64,000 nt of DNA from Desulforamulus ruminis DSM 2154 (GCF_000215085.1 NC_015589.1:2182120-2246119); one strand, 5' to 3'; counted from the first letter of the stretch, positions 8,842 through 18,492 are shown. Translations and numbers: made by a program. The notes: a model not told the origin generated them from the letters alone.

Positions 8842-9141
8842 TTAAGACTCTTCCTGTAAAACGTTTTTTTCAATCCAGCTTCTTAATTCCGGAGAGATTT
8901 TATAAATGCCGTCCTGGGCATTTTCCGTCTGCTCCCTAAGGGCGCTTTGCAGCATTTCCTCCGGAGGTTGTTGATCCAGATGGTCACACTTTACGCCAAA
9001 GGGGGTAAATTTGTATAAAGCCAATTTGGGTTTACACTCCCAGACATCTATGACAAAGGTATATCCTCTTTCCCGGTTTTTAAATTCGTTATTAAAGTCA
9101 TAATCCCATTCAATTAATGGTTTGATAATGGGAATCACCAT
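8842..9141 (-). CDS. Hypothetical protein (99 aa)
   Basis: A soluble, mixed alpha/beta protein of 99 residues (MVIPIIKPLIEWDYDFNNEF at the start, WIEKNVLQEES at the end) with several aromatic residues in the middle (YTFVIDVWECKPKLALYKF). No family is recognised. The ATG at 9141 has GAGGGG with an 8-base spacer, whereas the in-frame ATG 18 bases upstream has none. It is divergent from the 208-aa hypothetical gene and shares its promoter region. Confidence 0.65.
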   Translation of the reverse strand: MVIPIIKPLIEWDYDFNNEFKNRERGYTFVIDVWECKPKLALYKFTPFGVKCDHLDQQPPEEMLQSALREQTENAQDGIYKISPELRSWIEKNVLQEES

Positions 9142-9280
9142 ATTTAAAACCCCTCTCATAAATTCTTTTTGTCCATAATATTTTAATTCTTTTGACAGCG
9201 GTGATCAAGTTTTCTTCGCGTTCTTTATTTCATGGAAAGTCGGGAAATAATAAATGCAAATAATAAAGGAGGCCATATTC

Positions 9281-9907
9281 ATGACTCAGCAGGATAATAA
9301 AGTGGTTAATATCAATCAAGAGCTTATTACTAAAAATACCGATATGTTTTCAGACATTACCACGGTGTTAGAAACATTATTTAATCAAGGACTAGCCTCC
9401 TTTTCCTTTGATTATCAGGAAACCGTCATCAATCTTGATTCCGTTCCGGAAGTGGAGGAGGTTTTTGCCCATTATGACCCCGACCGGGTGCAGGATACCA
9501 TTGAAGAAGTAGTTGACATCACTTTGATGCTGCTGGATAATCGGGAAGAGCAGTTGTTAAGCGACGCGGCCAAGGAAGGCCATACGGTCCAGGCCATTAT
9601 GGAGCAAAAAATTAAAATTATTAAAGAAAAAATTATTAACCCCAAATTACAGCAGGCCTATTATTTTTATCGTACCTGTATTTCCAATGTCATGGAACAG
9701 TTTGTGGCCCAAAGGGTGGTAAAACCCCCCAGCGGACAGTTTCCCGCCCTCTCCAGCTTCTTGGTAAAACTCACCGTAAAGGATAATCTGGACCACGCCA
9801 ACAGACAAAACGTATCTTTTGAACTCTATGAAGATCAATTGGATGAATTAATCACCTTGCTCTCCCAGCTAAAGCAGGAATTGAAGCAAGAACAGCCCCA
9901 GAAGTAA
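9281..9907 (+). CDS. Hypothetical protein (208 aa), helical
   Basis: An acidic, mostly helical protein (MTQQDNKVVNINQELITKNT onward) with two long amphipathic helices (about 85-145) and a C-terminal helix rich in Leu, Gln and Glu (LITLLSQLKQELKQEQPQK). There is no signal peptide or membrane helix, and no family is recognised. The ATG at 9281 is set 8 bases after AGGAGG. An in-frame ATG 27 bases upstream lacks a site. The stop lies one base from the convergent glycosyltransferase stop. Confidence 0.7.
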   Translation: MTQQDNKVVNINQELITKNTDMFSDITTVLETLFNQGLASFSFDYQETVINLDSVPEVEEVFAHYDPDRVQDTIEEVVDITLMLLDNREEQLLSDAAKEGHTVQAIMEQKIKIIKEKIINPKLQQAYYFYRTCISNVMEQFVAQRVVKPPSGQFPALSSFLVKLTVKDNLDHANRQNVSFELYEDQLDELITLLSQLKQELKQEQPQK

Positions 9908-9908
9908 C

Positions 9909-11078
9909 TTAACCAAGGGAGGATGTCCGCTGCTGGGCGTATCTCTCATGAAGTTGTTGATAAAAATGAGCTAATTTTTGAGCACAAGCTTGAGCGGACA
10001 GGTTGGCGGCATTGACCAGAACCTGTCTGCTCATTTTTTGTCTTAATTGCGGGTTTTTGAGGATAGTAACCACCCTTGATACAAAGAGTTGTTCATCCTG
10101 AGGCACCAGGTAACCCTCCTCCCCATTCACAACCATCTCTGAAACGCCAAAGGCGTCCACCGCCACTACAGGAACTCCCGCTGCTTTGGCTTCTCCAATA
10201 ACCAGGCCTTGGGTTTCAGTCACCGAGGCAAAAACAAACAGGTCGGCGCCGCTGTAAGCCCGGATAAGATTTTCCCGGCTTATTTTTCCGGTAAAAATCA
10301 CCTGATGCACCAGCCCTTGTTCAGCCACCAAGGTTTTCAAGTTCTCGGTCTCGGGTCCTTCCCCTACCAGCACCAGTTTTGCCGACAGCCCGTACCCTCC
10401 CATAATTAATTTTAAAACTTTAATTAAAAAACCAACATTTTTTTCCCGGCTCATTCTGCCTACAAAGAGCAAAACAAACTCCTCTTCTTTTATGCCATAG
10501 GTCCTGCGCAGCCAATCCCTGTCCGCTCCGGCAAACTCTTCCTGGTTAATGCCGGTGGGCAGGCTTTGAATAGGAGCGCTTACGCCCATTTCCTTAATTT
10601 GTTTGCCAATGACTCCGGTGGGGGTAATCACCAAATCACAGCGGTTACAAAAATCAATGCAGAATTTCCGGGTTAAATCCCTGCTAATCTGACGGGCAAA
10701 GGGTACGTAGTGGGTGTATTGATCATAAAGGGTATGATAGGTGAACACCAGGGGCAGATGACGGCTTTTGGCAACTCTGGCGCCAACCCGGCCCATAATA
10801 AAGGGTGAATGGACGTGAACAATATCCGGGGCATTTTCTTCCAGAAAACGGGTTAGACCGGGAGCCAGGGGAATGGAAATATAAAAACCGGGATGCCGCA
10901 CTGCGGGAATGGACGGGAAACGGAAAACCTTCTCTTCCTCTGCCGCGGTAGGATAATTGGGGGCAAAGATGGTCACCTCATGGCCCAGTTTTTTTAATTC
11001 CCTGGAAAAGGTTTCAATGGAGTGCACCACTCCGCTAATATAAGGTTTATAGCTGTCGGTAAAGAATCCAATGCGCAT
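9909..11078 (-). CDS. GT4 family glycosyltransferase
   Basis: A 389-residue GT-B fold enzyme. The N-terminus MRIGFFTDSYKPYISGVV is typical of GT4 glucosyl- or mannosyl-transferases that act on diacylglycerol or phosphatidyl-inositol-like lipids. The C-terminal domain has LLFVGRMSREKN, the donor-site ExxxxxxxE as ETQGLVIGEAKAAGVPVVA, and GEEGYLV. A likely role is transfer of glucose from UDP-glucose to a membrane lipid, but the substrate is inferred only from resemblance. The ATG at 11078 follows AGGGGTGA. Longer in-frame starts would overlap the comFB-like gene and were rejected. Confidence 0.85.
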   Translation of the reverse strand: MRIGFFTDSYKPYISGVVHSIETFSRELKKLGHEVTIFAPNYPTAAEEEKVFRFPSIPAVRHPGFYISIPLAPGLTRFLEENAPDIVHVHSPFIMGRVGARVAKSRHLPLVFTYHTLYDQYTHYVPFARQISRDLTRKFCIDFCNRCDLVITPTGVIGKQIKEMGVSAPIQSLPTGINQEEFAGADRDWLRRTYGIKEEEFVLLFVGRMSREKNVGFLIKVLKLIMGGYGLSAKLVLVGEGPETENLKTLVAEQGLVHQVIFTGKISRENLIRAYSGADLFVFASVTETQGLVIGEAKAAGVPVVAVDAFGVSEMVVNGEEGYLVPQDEQLFVSRVVTILKNPQLRQKMSRQVLVNAANLSAQACAQKLAHFYQQLHERYAQQRTSSLG

Positions 11079-11142
11079 AAAAAAGTCACCCCTAAGATAT
11101 ATACTGCTAAAAGTATAAACAAAGGAGTGGAAGTCTAAACCA

Positions 11143-11427
11143 TTATTCTTTTGTTTCGTGTCTGGGGTTCTTTTGCACAATGGGTATGGCATTTAATATG
11201 GCGGCAATCACCTGAGCTCTTCCGGCAACCTGGTCCAGGGCTACTTTGGTAAAAATGCCGCCCACATCGGTTACCACGTAACGGGTTGGCAGGTTATTCA
11301 AAGCAATAGCCATAATATCCAGCCGGCATCTTGCACAGGTACAGGTTCCGGGATGATTCAAAGCATATCGGTTTAATACATCATCCAATGTTTCTTCTAC
11401 AGCCAGTTCAATGTAATTGCGAATCAT
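11143..11427 (-). CDS. comFB: ComFB family protein
   Basis: A 94-residue protein resembling late-competence protein ComFB of Bacillus subtilis. It has an N-terminal helix (NYIELAVEETLDDVL), a CTCARCRLDIMAIALNNLP segment with a Cys cluster (CxCxxC), then YVVTDVGG. ComFB lies in the comF operon in Bacillus, but here no DNA-uptake genes adjoin. The Cys triad suggests metal binding. The ATG is well placed after GGAGGG. It is likely co-transcribed with the upstream phosphofructokinase gene (35-bp gap) and the downstream glycosyltransferase. Confidence 0.8.
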   Translation of the reverse strand: MIRNYIELAVEETLDDVLNRYALNHPGTCTCARCRLDIMAIALNNLPTRYVVTDVGGIFTKVALDQVAGRAQVIAAILNAIPIVQKNPRHETKE

Positions 11428-11462
11428 CGTTATCCCTCCTGATCTTTTCCTTAGGTTTAACC

Positions 11463-12539
11463 TTAGTCGCCAAAGGAGATTCCCACTTTTTTGGCCGTAA
11501 GGACCATCTCTCCCTGGGCATCCACCCGGCGAATTCCTTTGGCTACCTCGGACAGCGGGATGGGAACAACTTGATCTTCGTCCAAAGAAACTACCTGGCC
11601 AAACGCTCCCCTGGCCACAAAATCCACGGCTGCCGCACCATACAGGGTGGCCAAAATACGGTCCAGAGGTGTGGGGCTGCCGCCCCTCTGCAGGTGACCC
11701 AACACGGTAACCCGGGTTTCAATGCCGGTCAGTTCTTCCAGTTTGTGCGCCACCACTTCACCAATACCGCCTAGACGAACCGGATCGGTACTGTCCGCAA
11801 TCATCTTGCTGACAACCATCTGGCCGTCAACGGGCTTGGCCCCTTCAGCAGCCACCACCAGGCTGAATCGCTTGTTATGATCCAGCCGCTCCTGGATCTT
11901 GGCAGCAATTTTATGATAGTGGAAGGGAATTTCAGGAATTAATATAATGTCGGCTCCGCCGGCCAAGCCGGAATACAAAGCGATATGGCCTGCATAGCGG
12001 CCCATGACTTCCAAAACAATTACCCGGTGATGGGACTCCGCAGTAGAATGCAGCCTGTCCAAAGCCTCTGTGGCAAAGGCATAGGCTGTATCAAAACCAA
12101 AGGTTTTGGCCTGTCCCACTGCCAGATCATTATCAATGGTTTTGGGACAACCCACCACCGGCAGACCCTTCCGGGCTAAATCATGGGCAATGGCCAGGGA
12201 CCCGTCGCCGCCAATCACAATCAGCACATCCGCATGTTTTTTGATGGTTTCAATACACTGGTCCGAGCGGTCGGCAAACTGCCCCTTGGCCACTTGATAG
12301 TGAAAGGGATTATCACGGTTGGTGGTACCCAAAATGGTGCCACCCCGGGGTAAGATTCCGGAAACTTCTTTTTCTGTCAACGGATAAAAATTATTTTCCA
12401 TAACCCCTTTAAATCCATCCCGGAAGCCGATCACTTCCATACCGTACTGCCGGACGGCTGTTTTTACAATGGCTCGGATAACCGCATTTAAGCCGGGAGC
12501 ATCTCCCCCGCCGGTCAATACCGCGATACGCCCAACCAT
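11463..12539 (-). CDS. pfkA: 6-phosphofructokinase
   Basis: A 358-residue PfkA-type kinase that phosphorylates fructose 6-phosphate. The nucleotide loop is GGGDAPGLNAV (10-20), the donor-binding GGDGS is at 110-114, and the catalytic motif PKTIDND is at 132-138 with the base Asp residues retained. The substrate motif is MGRYAGHIAL. The pairing of Gly in GGDGS with Lys (K133) in PKTIDND is the mixed pattern between classical ATP enzymes (Gly/Gly) and PPi enzymes (Asp/Lys), so the phosphoryl donor is most likely ATP but not certain. The ATG follows GGGGGTG. Confidence 0.92.
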   Translation of the reverse strand: MVGRIAVLTGGGDAPGLNAVIRAIVKTAVRQYGMEVIGFRDGFKGVMENNFYPLTEKEVSGILPRGGTILGTTNRDNPFHYQVAKGQFADRSDQCIETIKKHADVLIVIGGDGSLAIAHDLARKGLPVVGCPKTIDNDLAVGQAKTFGFDTAYAFATEALDRLHSTAESHHRVIVLEVMGRYAGHIALYSGLAGGADIILIPEIPFHYHKIAAKIQERLDHNKRFSLVVAAEGAKPVDGQMVVSKMIADSTDPVRLGGIGEVVAHKLEELTGIETRVTVLGHLQRGGSPTPLDRILATLYGAAAVDFVARGAFGQVVSLDEDQVVPIPLSEVAKGIRRVDAQGEMVLTAKKVGISFGD

Positions 12540-12662
12540 ATTCTACACCCCCGTTCATTGTTGCTAACTTATTTTACCATAACCCGAGAATGATGGCATC
12601 CCGAATTATTCTTGCCCACCACCGGGGCAACATGGCAAATGAAATGAAGGTTCAAAAAACAA

Positions 12663-12696
12663 AACCTCCATAACCGCAATTGTGGCCATGGAGGTT
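12663..12696 (-). terminator. Terminator of the ABC binding-protein gene
   Basis: A 9-bp stem (12663-12671 with 12688-12696), followed on the minus strand by TTTGTTTTTT, directly after the stop of the substrate-binding lipoprotein gene. Confidence 0.75.
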
Positions 12697-12712
12697 GATT
12701 TTTGCCTCTTCC

Positions 12713-13906
12713 TTAGGGGATGATCTGCTCTTTAAATACCTGTTCGCCGTCTTTCATTTCAAGAATTACGGCACCCTTAACCGGGTTATGATTTTCGTCA
12801 AAGGTAAACTTACCGGTTACAGCCTGCACATCCTTCAGACCTGCCAAAGCGTCCTTAATTTTCTCAGGCTCTGCACTGCCGGCCGTTTCAATGGCCTTCA
12901 CCAGCAGGATAGCGGCATCATAACCCAAAGCCGCTAAAGCATCCGGAGTTTGTTTATATTTTTCTTCGTATTTGGCTACAAAGTCCTGCACAATGGGATC
13001 TTGCTGTTTCGGAGAATAGTGGTTGCTGAAATAGCCGTTGTTTAAAGCCTTGGCTCCGGCAATTTCAGCCAGTTTGGGAGAATCCCAGCCGTCCCCGCCC
13101 ATAAAGGGTACGGTAATGCCAAGATCACGGCCCTGCTTCACAATTTTCCCCACCTGCTCATAGTAGGCGGGAACAAACACCACATCGGGCTTAGCCGATT
13201 TAATTTTGGTCAGCGTGGCATTGAAATCCTGATCCTCACTCAGGAAGGCCTCGTTGCCTACAATTTTTCCGCCCTGTTCTTCAAAGGATTTTATAAAATA
13301 CTCCGCCAACCCTTTGCTGTAAGGAGAATTATTTTCCACAAAGACAGCCGCGGTTTTGGCCTTTAAGGTCTTGGTAGCAAAGGTGGCCATCACCGTGCCC
13401 TGGAAGGGATCGATAAACACCGACCGGAAAATGTACTCACGAACCTTTTTGGTGTTGGGATCGACAGTGATGTCAGGGTTAGTTCCACCGGAGGTTATGG
13501 CAGGAATTTTATTGTCCTCGGCAATTTGGGCAAAGCCCATGGTATTGCCGGAAGTGATACTTCCTAAAATAGCCACCACTTTCTCCTGGTTAATCAAACG
13601 GGAAGCCACGTTGGCCGCTTCAGTGGCCTCACTTTTATTGTCCAGGCAAATAAACTCAATTTTCTTGCCTAATACGCCGCCCTTGGCATTTAACTCATCA
13701 AAATATAATTCAATACCGTTTTTGGCAGAATTCCCATAGGTGGCAACCTGTCCACTCAACTCATAATTGCCGCCGATTTTAATGACATCGGAAGCCTGCT
13801 CCTGGGCCTTGGACTCCTGTCCGCCGCCGCTGCAACCGGAAACGAAGCTCACCATCAACAAGACCACCAGTAAAAATAACCCCTTCTTTACTCCTGCTCT
13901 CCTCAT
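12713..13906 (-). CDS. ABC transporter substrate-binding lipoprotein, branched-chain amino acid (LivJ-like) type
   Basis: A 397-residue lipoprotein with a signal peptide and lipobox (LLMVSFVSGC; the Cys is about residue 25). A type-1 periplasmic-binding fold of the Leu/Ile/Val-binding family follows: IKIGGNYELSGQVATYG, then AILGSITSGNTMG, PAITSGGTNPDIT, RSVFIDPFQG and GDGWDSPKL. It would capture an amino acid or small amide on the cell surface for import. No LivHMGF permease or ATPase genes are adjacent, so it is an orphan here. The ATG follows GGAGGGG. The gene ends at a strong terminator. Confidence 0.88.
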   Translation of the reverse strand: MRRAGVKKGLFLLVVLLMVSFVSGCSGGGQESKAQEQASDVIKIGGNYELSGQVATYGNSAKNGIELYFDELNAKGGVLGKKIEFICLDNKSEATEAANVASRLINQEKVVAILGSITSGNTMGFAQIAEDNKIPAITSGGTNPDITVDPNTKKVREYIFRSVFIDPFQGTVMATFATKTLKAKTAAVFVENNSPYSKGLAEYFIKSFEEQGGKIVGNEAFLSEDQDFNATLTKIKSAKPDVVFVPAYYEQVGKIVKQGRDLGITVPFMGGDGWDSPKLAEIAGAKALNNGYFSNHYSPKQQDPIVQDFVAKYEEKYKQTPDALAALGYDAAILLVKAIETAGSAEPEKIKDALAGLKDVQAVTGKFTFDENHNPVKGAVILEMKDGEQVFKEQIIP

Positions 13907-14097
13907 CTTTTCCCCTCCATGTTCATTCTTTCAACAGATAATTTGTTAAAACATTTAGAATTCGATTTCCATTCTACGCCCCCTTTATGTATAAGAACTT
14001 ATCACAATTTTACTTAGTTAAGCAATAACTGTCAACTAAAATGTCAGCCAATAGATGTCTAGAAGGGGTCAATAATATGTACAATTTTCAGACACAG

Positions 14098-14131
14098 AAA
14101 GAGGTGGCACCAGGCCTGGCGCCACCTCTTT
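14098..14131 (-). terminator. Terminator of the UPF0182 gene
   Basis: An 11-bp arm AAAGAGGTGGC pairs across 14098-14108 and 14121-14131, with a further palindromic CCAGGCCTGG in the loop. It lies just after the UPF0182 stop codon. Confidence 0.75.
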
Positions 14132-14137
14132 TATCCC

Positions 14138-16906
14138 TTATTGAGATTGGGCTTGCATTTTTTCTAAAACTGCTTTCAGTTGGTCTAAAGATTGCCCGTA
14201 TCCTGCCCAGTCTCCGGATTTTAGTTTGTTCTGGGCCTCGTCATAGAGGCGGCCGGCTTCCCCGGCCAGTTCCTGAAGAGATGCCGGAACTTCCGGCTGC
14301 CCTGTCTCTTCCTGGGGAGCCTGACCTGTACTGGGCGGCAAACTTACATTCTCGCCGTAAATCCTCTGTAACGCCAGATCCAGGGTGGGTTCCATGACTA
14401 CCCGGTCCCCTGCGGCTACCACCACACGCCGCAGTTCCGGCATTTTACTCTGTCTGGCCTGCAGGTAGATGGGTTCCACATAGATTAGGGAATCCTTGAC
14501 CGGGATTACCAGCAGATTACCCCGGATAACCGATGATCCACTCTGATTCCATAGGGCCAACTGCTGAGAAATGGTAGTATCCTGATCAATTCTGGCTTCA
14601 ACCTGCATAGGGCCGTAAACCAGTTCCTGTTTGGGGAATTCATAGACGATCAGTTTGCCGTAGTTCTCTTCGTCCGAACGGGCCGCCATCCAGGCCACCA
14701 TGTTCTTTTTGTTCTGGGGGTTGAAGGGCATAATCAGCACGAATTCCGGCTCTTGTTCACCCAATAGAACGGTGATGGTATAATATGCTTCCATGACCTG
14801 CTCTTCGTCCCCTACCTTCTCGGTAGGAATGGTCCATTTATCTTCACGGTTATAAAAGACCTGCGGATCCGCCATATGGTAGGAAGCATACATCCGGGAC
14901 TGAATCAAGAACATGTCTTCCGGATAGCGAATATGTTCCCTTAAATCAGCCGACATCTGGTCCATGGGCTTAAACATGCCCTTGAAGATTTTGCTGTAGG
15001 TTTGAATCACCGGGTCCTTGGAGTCCGCAATATAAAAATTGACATCTCCGTTATAAGCGTTGATGGTTATTTTTACAGCATTGCGAATATAGTTGTTGCC
15101 CCTGTTGTCAAAGGGTTCGGCATAGGGATACATGTTGCTCAAGGTATAAGCATCCCACATCCAGATGATTTCACCCTTGGTATTAATGACCGGATAAGGA
15201 TCGCTATCGTAACTTAAAAAGGGAGCAATTTTGGAAACCCGCTCTTTGATGTTGCGGTTGAATAAAACCTGACTCTCTGCGGTGATATCACTGGTTAACA
15301 GCATTTTATAGTCGCCCATGGCCAAGGCGATCATGATTCTGTTAAAAAAGTTGCCAATCTTGACACCGCCGGTACCCTCATAACGGGTGTAGGCGTTTTC
15401 ATCCCCTTCGGGGTAATCGAACTCTTCGGTTTTGGTATTGACGATGACATACCCGTCGTTAGACTCTCCATAATAAATTTCCGGTCTGGTGACTTTAATA
15501 TCCGTGGAGGCGGTGGGGGGAATGTCTTTCAGGAAGAAATGGGGCATCCCCTCGCCGGATACCTCGTTCACGGGACTCATGGCCACACCGTAACCATGGG
15601 TATATTTCAGGCGCTGGTTAATCCACGTTTTGGCCTGATCGGGCAGTTGCTCCTGGTTCATTTCCCGCATGGCCAGCATGACCTGGCGGTATCGGCCGTC
15701 AATTTGATACCGGTCAATGTCAATGTTTTTAAATTCATAGTACAGCCGCATTTCCTGCAGTTGAGCGTAAGTCTGCTGCAGCGGCCGCCAATCCCAAAGA
15801 CGGATATTTTCAATGGTGTTCTGGTTTTCCTGGATATCCCCGGCAGTCAGCGTCCGGCCGGCCGGGAAGGACTTTCGTTCCACTTCGTTCAAATTATAAG
15901 CCATCTGGGAGAACTTAATATTATTGGTAATATAGGGTTTTTCTCGGGTAAACTCGTTGGGCACCACCACAAACTTCTGAATTAGCGCCGGATAAACGCC
16001 CGTTAGCAGGACCGAACCCAAGATCAGTCCGCCAATGGCGTAGGCGGTTAAACGGGCCCGTTTGAGAAACAGATTGGCCAGAATGACAGCCGCTGTTAAT
16101 AAGGAAAGAACGATCAATATCTTATAAGACAGCAAGGTTGCATGGATATCGGTATAGCCGGCTCCGTGCACCGCCCCGCCGGATGAATTCAGCAGATTGT
16201 ACTGATTTAAGCGGTAACCCCAGGCCCTGACAATAAAATATAAGGCAGCCAGGGCGGACAGGTGATTTCTGGCACTGGCAAAGCGGAATATCTTGGCCAA
16301 ACCACCCCTCGCCGTGTCGGTCACCAGATAGACCAGTGCCACAAAAAAGGCGTTGATTAAAATGGCGGAAACCAGCAATCGGTATAGGAATAAATAAAAG
16401 GGCAGGCTGAAAATATAGAAACCAACATCTCGGTTAAAAATGGGATCCTGAATGTTGAAAGGGGTTTGATTGAAGAATTTTAATACCGTGGGCCAGTCCC
16501 CGGCGACCGTCGAACTGTAAAAAAATCCCATAATTAGGCTGATTACCATAAAGGCAGCCGTTAATCTTCCGGAGGTAATGCTTTCCCTCCAGTCGGTTTG
16601 ATTAATGGTAATGACATTGTCGTCTTCCGGATGAAAGGGCCGAAAGGATTTGATGGCTTTAACGGCCTGTAACACTGAGTTCCTGGTTAACATCAGGTTT
16701 AAGAACAACAGCCCGAACAAGGCCAAACCCGCCAGGACCCGCAAGCCGATGTCGGAAACCATGGTGGTAATAAAGACCTGCCGGTATTTAAGCGCGCCAA
16801 ACCATAACCAGTCGATATACAATCCGGCACCCCAGCCTATTAAAGACACGATTAAGGCAATGACCAGAATGGTCAGGCCCAGAGTAAATCGTGACCCACG
16901 ATTCAA
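14138..16906 (-). CDS. UPF0182 family large membrane protein
   Basis: About 922 residues: seven membrane helices in the first third (from TLGLTILVIALIVSL to about residue 300), then a large extracytoplasmic domain (NEFTREKPYI, RLKYTHGYGVAMSPVNEVSG, YYGESNDGYVIV), and an acidic Gln-rich helical tail. This matches the UPF0182 family throughout. Its function is unknown. TTG at 16906 is chosen because GGAGG ends 8 bases before it; the upstream GTG at 16915 overlaps that ribosome site. The short zinc-ribbon-like gene lies 43 bases upstream and is probably in the same transcript. Confidence 0.85.
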   Translation of the reverse strand: MNRGSRFTLGLTILVIALIVSLIGWGAGLYIDWLWFGALKYRQVFITTMVSDIGLRVLAGLALFGLLFLNLMLTRNSVLQAVKAIKSFRPFHPEDDNVITINQTDWRESITSGRLTAAFMVISLIMGFFYSSTVAGDWPTVLKFFNQTPFNIQDPIFNRDVGFYIFSLPFYLFLYRLLVSAILINAFFVALVYLVTDTARGGLAKIFRFASARNHLSALAALYFIVRAWGYRLNQYNLLNSSGGAVHGAGYTDIHATLLSYKILIVLSLLTAAVILANLFLKRARLTAYAIGGLILGSVLLTGVYPALIQKFVVVPNEFTREKPYITNNIKFSQMAYNLNEVERKSFPAGRTLTAGDIQENQNTIENIRLWDWRPLQQTYAQLQEMRLYYEFKNIDIDRYQIDGRYRQVMLAMREMNQEQLPDQAKTWINQRLKYTHGYGVAMSPVNEVSGEGMPHFFLKDIPPTASTDIKVTRPEIYYGESNDGYVIVNTKTEEFDYPEGDENAYTRYEGTGGVKIGNFFNRIMIALAMGDYKMLLTSDITAESQVLFNRNIKERVSKIAPFLSYDSDPYPVINTKGEIIWMWDAYTLSNMYPYAEPFDNRGNNYIRNAVKITINAYNGDVNFYIADSKDPVIQTYSKIFKGMFKPMDQMSADLREHIRYPEDMFLIQSRMYASYHMADPQVFYNREDKWTIPTEKVGDEEQVMEAYYTITVLLGEQEPEFVLIMPFNPQNKKNMVAWMAARSDEENYGKLIVYEFPKQELVYGPMQVEARIDQDTTISQQLALWNQSGSSVIRGNLLVIPVKDSLIYVEPIYLQARQSKMPELRRVVVAAGDRVVMEPTLDLALQRIYGENVSLPPSTGQAPQEETGQPEVPASLQELAGEAGRLYDEAQNKLKSGDWAGYGQSLDQLKAVLEKMQAQSQ

Positions 16907-16949
16907 TAAGAACACCTCCGGTTACTTTTGCCATGCAGCGGCTCTCCAG

Positions 16950-17144
16950 CTACATGGGCTTTCTTCCCTTCATTTGATCGTCTGATTCTTTGCGCAGTTT
17001 GGCCTCACACAACTGGCAAAAGGATACGCTTTTTTTCGGTTTGGGAATAAAATCATCTTCCTCTTCCCACTCACTGGTTGGTTCAACCTCTAAAACTTGT
17101 CCACACATGATACAGCGAAGTTCTTTTTGCTGCTTGTCCTCCAC
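16950..17144 (-). CDS. Small CxxC-CxxC protein, unknown
   Basis: A 64-residue acidic protein with two CxxC pairs (CIMCG near residue 12 and CQLCE near 44), as in a small zinc ribbon, separated by an acidic WEEEDD stretch and a KPKKS patch. No named family is recognised. The GTG start at 17144 follows GGGGGTGG. It immediately precedes the UPF0182 gene in the same direction. Confidence 0.65.
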   Translation of the reverse strand: MEDKQQKELRCIMCGQVLEVEPTSEWEEEDDFIPKPKKSVSFCQLCEAKLRKESDDQMKGRKPM

Positions 17145-17273
17145 TTTGCCACCCCCCTAGTTGCCCTAAATGGGCTCATTATTAAGACAATTCTGTAAGG
17201 GGCGACAAAATTCCTTCCGTATATGTTATAACTTTAACCATTTCCACCTTTCTGTAACCCTGAGGCGGGATTT

Positions 17274-18230
17274 TTAGCCCGGTTGATGCTTATTGAATTC
17301 TAAAGCCAGTTTGACCAGCCGGTCTGCCACTTCCGGGAATTCAATGCCCGCATAGCGCGCCGCATCGGGAAACAGGCTGGTGCCGGTCATGCCGGGCAGG
17401 GTATTAATCTCAAGGGTATAAATCCCCTTTTCCCCCACCATAAAGTCCACCCGCCCCAACCCCCTGCAGCCCAGGGACTGGAAAGCTCTAACCGCCAGGT
17501 TTTTAATTTTTTCCTGAACCTCCTCCGGAAGCCCCGGGGGGATAATATGGTGGCTCATGCCCGGAGTGTACTTGGCCTGATAGTCATAAACGCCGGTGAC
17601 CGAGGTGATCTCAATCAGGGGCAGGGCAACCGGATTCTCGTTGCCTAAAATGGAAGCGGTGACTTCCATTCCTTCAATATACTCTTCAATCAAAACGTCT
17701 GAGTCATATTTTAACGCAGACTCAATGGCGGAAGCCATTTCTTCTTCTTTATGCACAAAGGAAATACCGATGGTGGATCCCTGGGTGTTGGCTTTGACTA
17801 CAACCGGAACCCCCATTTTTGCTAAAGCCTCTTTGGCCACCGCTTCCAGTCCTTGGTCCAAAACCTGGCGGCGGGTCACAACCGTAAAATCCGGAGTGGG
17901 AATTCCTTCTAAGGTAAAAATTTTTTTGGTGACAATTTTATTCATGGCCAGGGCACTGGACAAAACACCGCTTCCGGTATAGGGGATATCCATCATTTCC
18001 AGCAAACCCTGCAGGGTTCCGTCCTCCCCGTATTTCCCATGCAGAACGGGAAAAGCCAGCTCTACCTTTTGAGCCTTTAGCTGTTCAACTAAATCATAAC
18101 CTACATCTATTTTAACCACTTTTTTATACCCGGCGGCTACCAGGGCCTGATATACGGCCTCTCCGCTGTTTAATGACACCTCCCTTTCTGCAGAACGTCC
18201 CCCGTAGAGAACTCCGATGCATAAGGACAA
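17274..18230 (-). CDS. ddl: D-alanine--D-alanine ligase
   Basis: A 318-residue ATP-grasp enzyme that joins two D-Ala for peptidoglycan precursors in the cytoplasm. Visible are the N-terminal IGVLYGGRSAEREVS, FPVLHGKYGEDGTLQGLLE, the ATP-binding loop KANTQGSTIGIS, and the Mg2+-binding end RVDFMVGEKGIYTLEINTLP with GMTGTSLFP. TTG at 18230 is chosen because GGAGG ends 8 bases before it; the TTG at 18245 overlaps that site. It is a single gene, divergent from the hydrogenase gene across an A/T-rich spacer. Confidence 0.93.
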   Translation of the reverse strand: MSLCIGVLYGGRSAEREVSLNSGEAVYQALVAAGYKKVVKIDVGYDLVEQLKAQKVELAFPVLHGKYGEDGTLQGLLEMMDIPYTGSGVLSSALAMNKIVTKKIFTLEGIPTPDFTVVTRRQVLDQGLEAVAKEALAKMGVPVVVKANTQGSTIGISFVHKEEEMASAIESALKYDSDVLIEEYIEGMEVTASILGNENPVALPLIEITSVTGVYDYQAKYTPGMSHHIIPPGLPEEVQEKIKNLAVRAFQSLGCRGLGRVDFMVGEKGIYTLEINTLPGMTGTSLFPDAARYAGIEFPEVADRLVKLALEFNKHQPG

Positions 18231-18425
18231 ATTAAGCACCTCCAAAATGGAATAGTTTATTTTAATATATTCTTATGAAAGATACAAAATCCTTGCCGGA
18301 TTCTGGTATTTTTACAATCGTTCTATTGCCAATTATCTTAATTTTTTAAAATATATCAAATTTAATACATAGTTATTTTCAAAATCAACAGATATTTTAA
18401 GAAATTGCAACTTATTGTCTAGAAA

Positions 18426-18455
18426 TTGACACAGTTATAATCAGCATGCGATAAT
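18426..18455 (+). promoter_or_regulatory. Promoter of the hydrogenase gene
   Basis: TTGACA at 18426-18431, then an 18-base spacer and GATAAT at 18450-18455. It is a near-consensus vegetative promoter 38 bases upstream of the ATG, in a strongly A/T-rich spacer. Confidence 0.65.
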
Positions 18456-18492
18456 TTTATTTAATATAATTCCATACTGGAGGGGGCATTCC

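Noticed and set aside
9192-9220. TTGACA-type promoter upstream of the 208-aa hypothetical gene
   Set aside because: The -35 hexamer is perfect but the sequence 17 bases downstream (TTCGCG) is not a plausible -10.
14041-14397. Plus-strand frame of 118 codons near 14.1 kb
   Set aside because: It runs through the terminator hairpin and into the antisense of the UPF0182 gene.
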